DNA of 8,089 bases from the NCBI GenBank assembly GCA_900769535.1, contig CAAGHB010000018.1, positions 1-8,089 on the forward strand, written 5' to 3'. Origin of the DNA: Clostridia bacterium (GTDB lineage: Bacteria; Bacillota; Clostridia; Oscillospirales; Acutalibacteraceae). The position numbers were made by a program, and so were the translations under genes. The notes beneath the pieces are model-generated. The model did no database searches, was not told the DNA's origin, and was given only the letters and a program-made list of their open reading frames with translations. Shown one piece after another: positions 1-5,088 of this stretch (the stretch's first letter is position 1; each line of letters starts with the position of its first letter).

Positions 1-1
1 C

Positions 2-1180
2 GAAATCCCTGTAAAAGAGTCGTGCGACGTGCTTGTTGCCGGTGGCGGAATAGCCGGAATTTCGGCTGCACTTGCTGCTGTTCGCGAAGGGGCAAAGGTT
101 ACTCTTATCGAGCGCGAATATGCCCTTGGCGGATTGGCAACGCTGGGACTTATTGCGATATATTTACCCCTCTGCGACGGAAAGGGTCGTCAGGTTTCCT
201 TCGGTATAGCCGAGGAACTGCTGCGCCTTTCGATTCGTTACGGTACCGAACGCCGTGAGGATACCCCTGCCATGAAGGCGTGGCTTTCGGACGAAATTGA
301 TATGAATAAGAGAAAAAAGTATCGTTACGCCGCCCAGTATAATCCCCACACCTTTGCTATCGAATGTGAGCAAATGCTTATAAATCTCGGTGTAAAAATC
401 ATTTACGGAACTGTTGCCGTAGCCGCCGAAACAGAGAATGGAAAAATCACCCACGTAGTGATAGAGAATAAGAGCGGCAGAAGCGCAATCGAAGCAAAAT
501 CTGTCGTTGATGCAACGGGAGACGCTGATATTTGTAAGGTTAGCGGCGCCGCAACCGAGCTTTTTGCAAAAGGAAATTCCCTTGCAAGCTGGTATTATTA
601 TTTCAAATCGGGAAAGGTTAGATTGCGTCTTCTCGGAGCCATTGACGACCCCAATAATCCCGACCAGGAGGGTAAACTCAGCGACCGCAAATTCAGCGGA
701 GTTGACGGCGACGAGCTTAGCGAAATGACCGTTATGGCACATGCCGAAATGTTAAAGGATATTGATGCTCACCGCAAGGATAATCCCGAATATGCGCCTG
801 TTTGTCTGCCTACGATTCCGCAGGTCAGAACCACTCGCCGCATTGTTGGCATTACTACGAGCGAAATCGACGATATGCATAAGCGTGTCGAATCGAGTAT
901 CGGAATGGTCGGCGATTGGAGAAATCGCGGACCTGTTTACGAGCTTCCGTTTGAAACGATGTACGGAAAGGATATAAAAAATCTCATTACCGCAGGTCGT
1001 TGTATTTCGGCAACCGACGAAATGGTCGAGGTAACCCGGGTTATCCCTGCCTGCGCAGTAACAGGTCAGGCCGCAGGAATTGCCGCCGTAATGACCGATG
1101 ATTTTGCTTCCCTCGACGTAAGCGAATTACAGAAAAAACTCATTGCCTCGGGTGTAAAACTTCACGAGGATGAGATATAA
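2..1180 (+). CDS. FAD-dependent oxidoreductase (FAD_oxidored-like), 5' end outside window
   Basis: The frame is open from base 2, and 392 residues are visible before the stop. The start codon lies upstream: the GTG at 29 falls inside the first beta strand of the Rossmann fold, so it is not a credible start. Visible residues 14-19 (GGGIAG) form the dinucleotide-binding GxGxxG turn, followed about 20 residues later by an acidic strand end (LIERE) expected to hold the FAD ribose. A second conserved block, DATGDAD, is at residues 170-176. The C-terminal FAD-binding block GRCISATDEM begins near residue 332 and is followed by a TGQAAGIAAV helix. This pattern fits the FAD_oxidored family, cytoplasmic flavoproteins of mostly unknown substrate. 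No signal peptide can be judged because the N-terminus is missing. The gene is followed by its own terminator and is not co-transcribed with the next gene. The substrate cannot be told from the sequence. Confidence 0.85.
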   Translation, partial: EIPVKESCDVLVAGGGIAGISAALAAVREGAKVTLIEREYALGGLATLGLIAIYLPLCDGKGRQVSFGIAEELLRLSIRYGTERREDTPAMKAWLSDEIDMNKRKKYRYAAQYNPHTFAIECEQMLINLGVKIIYGTVAVAAETENGKITHVVIENKSGRSAIEAKSVVDATGDADICKVSGAATELFAKGNSLASWYYYFKSGKVRLRLLGAIDDPNNPDQEGKLSDRKFSGVDGDELSEMTVMAHAEMLKDIDAHRKDNPEYAPVCLPTIPQVRTTRRIVGITTSEIDDMHKRVESSIGMVGDWRNRGPVYELPFETMYGKDIKNLITAGRCISATDEMVEVTRVIPACAVTGQAAGIAAVMTDDFASLDVSELQKKLIASGVKLHEDEI

Positions 1181-1204
1181 TCACAAAAAAACAGTATTGA
1201 TAGT

Positions 1205-1245
1205 AAAAAAATCACCAAGGATAAAAAATCTTGGTGATTTTTTTT
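1205..1245 (+). terminator. Rho-independent terminator after the FAD oxidoreductase gene
   Basis: TCACCAAG (1212-1219) pairs with CTTGGTGA (1230-1237) around a 10-base AT-rich loop. Seven A's precede the stem and eight T's follow it, so the stem can extend by A-U pairs and the transcript ends in a U tract. It lies 25 bases after the stop codon. Confidence 0.93.
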
Positions 1246-1279
1246 ATATAAATCCTATGTTTTGTGAAAAAATTTTATA

Positions 1280-1308
1280 TTGATTAGCCGGATAAATTAA
1301 GATATGAT
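1280..1308 (+). promoter_or_regulatory. SigA-type promoter of the metallophosphoesterase gene
   Basis: A -35 box TTGATT (1280-1285) and a -10 box TATGAT (1303-1308) are separated by 17 bases. The predicted transcript would start near 1315. That is downstream of the in-frame ATG at 1311 and about 35 bases before the ATG at 1350, which supports the latter as the start. Called by eye from consensus. Confidence 0.65.
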
Positions 1309-1334
1309 TTATGTGTGATGTTTTTTTAGAAAAT

Positions 1335-1342
1335 AAAAGGAG
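1335..1342 (+). promoter_or_regulatory. Shine-Dalgarno site fixing the metallophosphoesterase start
   Basis: AAAAGGAG lies 7 bases before the ATG at 1350. No comparable site precedes the upstream in-frame ATG at 1311. From 1350 the protein begins with a textbook signal peptide, whereas the 1311 start would add 13 residues in front of it. Confidence 0.85.
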
Positions 1343-1349
1343 TATAGCA

Positions 1350-2612
1350 ATGATTAAATCAAAAAAGCGTATATTATCAGTTATTATTAGCGTAGTTATG
1401 TTGTTAAGCGCCGTGTTTGCGCTTAATTTCAGTACAGTAGCTGCCACTGAGGAAAAGACGGTTATTGTTTCATGTTCCGATTTTCAGGGAACATCCGATA
1501 GCGATGGCGCATTAACTGTAAAAACCATTCTCAACCGAGTAAAAGAAAGCGGAATAACTAAAATTGACGGTTTGCTCTTTACAGGAGATATGACACGTCA
1601 TTTGAATAACCAGCCGTCTCAGAGTGAGTCGGGCTTGGCTGCATTAAAGGATGCCGTAAAATCACGTTATGACATCGCCGACAGCGATATGGTATTTGTT
1701 CGTGGAAATCATGACCCGGTTGGTACCCAGGGCGCATCAGAAAGCGGAAATAACGATGATGCAGACGGTAAATACGGTGTTTTCGTTATTCATGAGGACG
1801 ACTATATGTGGAACCAGGGGAAAAGCACCACTGACGGAAACTGGTCTGTATCCGACGACGAACAAACGATAAAGAACACCGCCGCTAACTTAAAGAAATA
1901 TTTTGACGAAAAGATAGAAGCAAAATTCGACAAACCGATTTTTGTTCTTTCGCATCTTCCGCTTCACTATACAGCACGTACAAATAGCGGTGGCGACTGC
2001 CAGTATGCAAAGTACATTTTCGACGAGCTTAATGCCGCTTCTGAAAAGGGATTGAACATATATTTTCTTTTCGGTCACAATCATTCGGGATATTATGACG
2101 ATTATATCGGCGGTAGCTCGATTTATCTACAGCCAAATGATCAAATTGTTATACCTAACATTGGAAGTACAACTACATTCCAAAGCTATACACTTAAATT
2201 TTCATATTTGACCGCCGGTTATGTTGGATATTACAATTCTGGTAACCCGGTTGATAAGAGTCTCAGCATGGTAGTGTACGAAATTTACAAGGATAGGGTT
2301 GAAATTAGCCGTTATTCAACCTCTGGAAAGATTAACTTAAAGGGAGTCGGATACGGTAGCGTTGGCCAGTACGAAGCCGACACAAATATATACGCTAGCC
2401 CCTTTACATCGGTGCTTAAGTTTTTCCGTGAAAAGGGCATGCTTAGCAATAATCGTTCGATAGACGCTGAAGATTTGCTTATGCTCAAACAGCATTTGCT
2501 TAACATGAGTGAAATTGATGCTAAATTAATTGAATTTGCCGATATGAACGATGATGGAATAATTGATGGTAGTGATATGACCATTTTGATGTCGACCGTT
2601 CTTGCTCTATAA
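1350..2612 (+). CDS. Secreted calcineurin-like metallophosphoesterase with C-terminal dockerin-like module
   Basis: The protein has 420 residues from the ATG at 1350. Residues 1-32 are a Sec signal peptide: a basic start (KSKKR), a hydrophobic core, and a likely cleavage after VAA near residue 32. The phosphoesterase domain follows, with the metal motifs in family order: SDFQ (43-46), GD (79-80), GNHD (119-122), SH (201-202) and GHNH (242-245). Such enzymes use a di-metal centre to hydrolyse phosphomono- or diesters; the substrate here is unknown. Motif I is normally D-x-H, and here Gln46 replaces the His. Residues 363-420 look like a type I dockerin, with a degenerate first calcium loop and an intact second one, DMNDDGIIDGSD (398-409). 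A dockerin would anchor the enzyme to a cohesin on a scaffoldin or the cell surface. The gene has its own promoter and terminator. Family assignment is firm; cellulosomal anchoring is inferred. Confidence 0.9.
   Translation: MIKSKKRILSVIISVVMLLSAVFALNFSTVAATEEKTVIVSCSDFQGTSDSDGALTVKTILNRVKESGITKIDGLLFTGDMTRHLNNQPSQSESGLAALKDAVKSRYDIADSDMVFVRGNHDPVGTQGASESGNNDDADGKYGVFVIHEDDYMWNQGKSTTDGNWSVSDDEQTIKNTAANLKKYFDEKIEAKFDKPIFVLSHLPLHYTARTNSGGDCQYAKYIFDELNAASEKGLNIYFLFGHNHSGYYDDYIGGSSIYLQPNDQIVIPNIGSTTTFQSYTLKFSYLTAGYVGYYNSGNPVDKSLSMVVYEIYKDRVEISRYSTSGKINLKGVGYGSVGQYEADTNIYASPFTSVLKFFREKGMLSNNRSIDAEDLLMLKQHLLNMSEIDAKLIEFADMNDDGIIDGSDMTILMSTVLAL
2436..2609 (+). other. Dockerin-like domain (paired F-hand repeats), first repeat degenerate
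   Basis: This is a sub-region of the metallophosphoesterase gene, residues 363-420. The second repeat has calcium ligands Asp398, Asn400, Asp402, Asp406 and Asp409 in the usual 1-3-5-9-12 spacing, followed by a short helix. The first repeat keeps the helix (DLLMLKQHLL) and ligands Asp372 and Asp375. At loop positions 1, 3 and 5 it has Met364, Ser366 and Asn368, and Arg369 replaces the usual Gly. The call rests on motif spacing, not on a profile search. Confidence 0.75.
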
Positions 2613-2624
2613 TAAATAAATTTT

Positions 2625-2660
2625 ACTCACCGAGGTTTTATAGCTTCGGTGAGTTTTTTT
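2625..2660 (+). terminator. Rho-independent terminator after the metallophosphoesterase gene
   Basis: ACTCACCGAGG (2625-2635) pairs with CTTCGGTGAGT (2644-2654): 11 pairs including one G-U, with an 8-base loop. A run of T's (2654-2660) follows. It begins 12 bases after the stop codon. Confidence 0.95.
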
Positions 2661-2692
2661 GTAAATAAATATTGAATTGTATTTGACGTTGG

Positions 2693-2721
2693 TTGATTTG
2701 TTGCAAAACAATAGGTATAAT
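2693..2721 (+). promoter_or_regulatory. SigA-type promoter of the GH37 gene
   Basis: TTGATT (2693-2698), a 17-base spacer and a perfect TATAAT (2716-2721) place the transcript start near 2728, about 30 bases before the start codon. The -35 hexamer and spacer length match those of the preceding gene's promoter. Confidence 0.75.
2698..2711 (+). repeat. Imperfect inverted repeat inside the GH37 promoter spacer (possible operator)
   Basis: TTGTT and AACAA are separated by four bases and lie between the -35 and -10 boxes, a common place for a repressor site. TTGT...ACAA ends resemble operators of GntR-type sugar regulators such as TreR, but the match is short and AT-rich, so it could be chance. 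No regulator gene lies in the window. Confidence 0.25.
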
Positions 2722-2757
2722 TAGAGCAAATAGTTTTTTTAAAAAAAGGAAAAGGAT

Positions 2758-4044
2758 ATGAGGATAATGTCTCTTATTTTAGCGGCAAATCTTGCGACTG
2801 GCGGATGTACCGGTTGCGAAAAAGTTGAGCAGCATAACAAAACAAAATCAGTTCTTGAATATATTGAAAAAAACTGGGATAGCTGTATTAAATTGAATAC
2901 AGCCGACCATGGCAATCTTATCGGTTTGCCGTTTCCATATACAGTCCCAGCGGTAGGTCATTTTGACGAAATGTACTATTGGGATACCTATTTTACGAAT
3001 AAGGGGCTCGAAATCGACGGCAGACACGAATTGGCAAAGAATAATGTCGATAATATGCTTTATTTGGTTGAAAGATTTGGCTTTATGCCTAACGGAAACC
3101 GTACATATTACCTTAATCATTCACAGCCGCCATTCCTTTCGATAATGGTTAGGGATGTTTACGAGCGTTATGGCGACAGAGAATGGTTAGGCAGTGCGTA
3201 TGAGTTGCTTAAAACAGAATATAAATTCTGGACCGAAAAACGCAGCAGCGAAATCGGTCTCAGCCACTACGATGATAATCGTACCACTTTTGAATCTTAT
3301 ATGGCCAACGAATATATCAATCGTATTGGTTACAAGCCAGAAGGTTATACTGATAGCCAAATTGCCCACGAATATTTGGCGATTTGCGAAAGCGGCTGGG
3401 ATGCAAATCCACGTTTTGGCTACGAAACCTATAACAATGCCGCCGTTGACCTTAATTCGCTTTTGTATGCGCTCGAAAGTAACATGGCGTATTTCGCCGA
3501 CGAGCTCGGTAACGGCGAAGGCGAAGCTTGGTTAAAGCGCGCAGCCGACCGCAAGGCAGTAATGATAAAATATCTCGAAAACAAAGACGGTCTTTTGGTC
3601 GATTACAATTTCGAGACGAATAAGCAGAGCGAAATTTTCTCGGTTGCATCGCTTTATCCGCTTTTTGTCGGACTTGCTGACGAAAAGCACGCAAAGGCGG
3701 TTGTGGATAACCTGGACCGACTCGAAAGAGAGTATGGCTTACTCACCTGCGAGGAAAATGACGTTGAGGGAACATTCCAGTGGGATGCACCGAATGGCTG
3801 GGCTTGCTTGCAGTATATCACGATTATCGGACTCGATAATTACGGATATAAAGAGGAGGCAAAACGAATCGCCGAAAAGTATGTTTTACTGGTTGAAAAA
3901 ACCTTTAAAGAAACAAATAATCTTTGGGAAAAATATAACGTTATCGAAGGAAATGTTAACGTTAAGGGCGAATATGATATGCCTGCAATGATGGGATGGA
4001 GCGCAGGAACTTATCTCGCCGCCCTCGACTATTTGAATAAATAA
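2758..4044 (+). CDS. GH37 trehalase-like glycoside hydrolase, possibly a lipoprotein
   Basis: The protein has 428 residues; Escherichia coli trehalases have about 550. Trehalases (GH37) hydrolyse alpha,alpha-trehalose to two glucoses with an (alpha/alpha)6-barrel fold. Signature 1 is recognisable at 65-78 (GHFDEMYYWDTY part) and signature 2 at 341-349 (QWDAPNGWA). The catalytic acid is expected at Asp215 in ESGWD and the base at Glu405 in GEY, by analogy with E. coli Asp312 and Glu496. Three arginines typical of the active site appear replaced: His68 (GGRF), His121 (YYLxRSQPP) and Lys193 (RPESY). The substrate may therefore not be plain trehalose. The start is hydrophobic and contains Cys17 and Cys20, suggesting export as a lipoprotein, but the lipobox is poor. 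Start choice: AGGA at 2747-2750 suits the ATG at 2758, while AAAGGA at 2751-2756 could serve the ATG at 2767. The gene is monocistronic. Family assignment is confident; specificity is open. Confidence 0.87.
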   Translation: MRIMSLILAANLATGGCTGCEKVEQHNKTKSVLEYIEKNWDSCIKLNTADHGNLIGLPFPYTVPAVGHFDEMYYWDTYFTNKGLEIDGRHELAKNNVDNMLYLVERFGFMPNGNRTYYLNHSQPPFLSIMVRDVYERYGDREWLGSAYELLKTEYKFWTEKRSSEIGLSHYDDNRTTFESYMANEYINRIGYKPEGYTDSQIAHEYLAICESGWDANPRFGYETYNNAAVDLNSLLYALESNMAYFADELGNGEGEAWLKRAADRKAVMIKYLENKDGLLVDYNFETNKQSEIFSVASLYPLFVGLADEKHAKAVVDNLDRLEREYGLLTCEENDVEGTFQWDAPNGWACLQYITIIGLDNYGYKEEAKRIAEKYVLLVEKTFKETNNLWEKYNVIEGNVNVKGEYDMPAMMGWSAGTYLAALDYLNK

Positions 4045-4048
4045 ATGT

Positions 4049-4080
4049 AAAAAACCGATGCGAATTCGCATCGGTTTTTT
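4049..4080. terminator. Bidirectional Rho-independent terminator between the GH37 gene and recR
   Basis: A perfect palindrome: A6 plus CCGATGCG (4049-4062), an AATT loop, and CGCATCGG plus T6 (4067-4080). Both strands give a GC-rich stem followed by six U's. It therefore ends the plus-strand GH37 transcript (stop at 4044) and the minus-strand dnaX-ybaB-recR transcript (stop at 4099). Confidence 0.95.
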
Positions 4081-4098
4081 ATATACTTACGTAAACTC

Positions 4099-4698
4099 TT
4101 AAAATTCGCTTCGACCCTCTAATGCACGCATAAGTGTAATTTCGTCGGCGAATTCCAAACTGCCGCCTACGGGGATTCCGTAAGCAAGTCGGGTAACCTT
4201 CACTCCCATCGGTTTCAGCAGTCGGGAGATATAGGCAGCGGTAGCTTCACCGTCAACCGTTGGGTTGGTGGCCATGATAATTTCGCGTACCTCGTCGTCG
4301 GCAACTCTTTTAAGCAGCTCGCGAACTTTTATTTGGTCGGGGCCGATTCCGTCAAGCGGCGAAATGACTCCGTGAAGCACGTGATAGGTGCCGTTGAATT
4401 CTCTCGTCCTCTCGAATGCGATTATGTCCCGCGGGTCCTCAACAACGCAAATAACGCTGCCGTCTCTTGACTTGTCCGAACAGATGTCGCATTTGTCAAG
4501 GTCGGTTAGGTTTTGACACACCGAGCAGCAGTGAATGTGTTTTTTTGCCTCAACTATGGCGTTTGCAAAGTCCTTTGCCTCATCGTCCGAGAGGGAAAGC
4601 AGATGAAATGCCAACCGCTGAGCCGATTTTTTGCCTATTCCGGGCATTTTTTCGAATTGCTCGGTCAGCTTGGCAAGTGACGGAATTTTATATCCCAT
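4099..4698 (-). CDS. recR: Recombination mediator protein RecR
   Basis: The protein has 199 residues from the ATG at 4698, the usual RecR length. RecR forms a ring that, with RecO and RecF, loads RecA onto SSB-coated gapped DNA. The N-terminal helix-hairpin-helix is PGIGKKSAQRLAFHLL (residues 19-34). The four-cysteine zinc site uses Cys58, Cys61, Cys70 and Cys73. The Toprim domain starts at about residue 80 with VICVVEDPRD (Glu87, Asp91). The conserved C-terminal segment LAYGIPVGGSLEFADE is intact. A GTG at 4713 would add five residues but sits inside the ybaB coding region, and the protein from the ATG begins in the family-typical way (MGYKIPSLAKL). The ATG is one base after the ybaB stop (TGA-T-ATG) with no strong Shine-Dalgarno, so translational coupling is likely. 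It is the last gene of the operon. Confidence 0.97.
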   Translation of the reverse strand: MGYKIPSLAKLTEQFEKMPGIGKKSAQRLAFHLLSLSDDEAKDFANAIVEAKKHIHCCSVCQNLTDLDKCDICSDKSRDGSVICVVEDPRDIIAFERTREFNGTYHVLHGVISPLDGIGPDQIKVRELLKRVADDEVREIIMATNPTVDGEATAAYISRLLKPMGVKVTRLAYGIPVGGSLEFADEITLMRALEGRSEF

Positions 4699-4699
4699 A

Positions 4700-5065
4700 T
4701 CAGAACAAACCACCCATTCCCGGAATGTTGGGGATGTTGAGTGATGACGAAATTTTTGCCATTTCCTCTTCGCCGGTTGAGTCGGCTGTGCGCATGGCCT
4801 CGTTCACGGCGGCGGTAATGAGGTCCTCTAACATTTCGATATCATCGGGGTCAACGATTTCCGGCTTTATCGAAAGGCGGGTAACCTGATGCTTTCCTGT
4901 AACGGTGACCTCTACCATTCCGCCACCCGAGGTCGCGGTGTATTCGGCGGTTTCAAGCTCGGCCTGCTTTGTTTGCATATCCTCCTGAGCTTTTTGAACC
5001 TGCTTCATCATCTGTTGTAAATTGTTTGAGCCGGAGCCGTAGCCCTGCGGTAATCTTGCCTTCAT
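4700..5065 (-). CDS. ybaB: YbaB/EbfC family nucleoid-associated protein
   Basis: The protein has 121 residues, slightly longer than most members because of a glycine-rich start (QGYGSGSNN). The family forms small dimers that bind DNA; the exact role in the cell is unsettled. A helical segment NNLQQMMKQVQKAQEDMQ is followed by a beta region with GGGMVEVTVTGKHQV and LSIKPEIVDPDD, then a helix and the family-typical end PGMGGLF. The start is supported by AAAGGAAG about 7 bases upstream of the ATG at 5065. It lies between dnaX (23-base gap) and recR (1-base gap), the order found in Bacillus subtilis (dnaX-yaaK-recR) and in Escherichia coli. Confidence 0.96.
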   Translation of the reverse strand: MKARLPQGYGSGSNNLQQMMKQVQKAQEDMQTKQAELETAEYTATSGGGMVEVTVTGKHQVTRLSIKPEIVDPDDIEMLEDLITAAVNEAMRTADSTGEEEMAKISSSLNIPNIPGMGGLF

Positions 5066-5088
5066 TTTATTTCTTCCTTTCGGCTAAT

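Noticed and set aside
29..31. GTG as the start of the FAD oxidoreductase
   Set aside because: The reading frame stays open to the window edge and the codon lies within the first beta strand of the nucleotide-binding fold, so the gene begins outside.
164..742. 192-codon minus-strand frame opposite the FAD oxidoreductase
   Set aside because: It is antisense to a gene with clear family motifs, and it has no ribosome site, promoter or recognisable domain.
1311..1349. Upstream in-frame ATG giving a 433-residue metallophosphoesterase
   Set aside because: No ribosome site precedes it, it lies at or before the predicted transcript start, and it would put 13 residues ahead of a good signal peptide.
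2683..2688. TTGACG as the -35 box of the GH37 promoter
   Set aside because: It would be 27 bases from TATAAT; TTGATT at 2693 has the correct 17-base spacing.
4699..4713. GTG start for RecR adding five residues
   Set aside because: It lies inside the ybaB coding region, and the ATG at 4698 gives the family-typical N-terminus and length.
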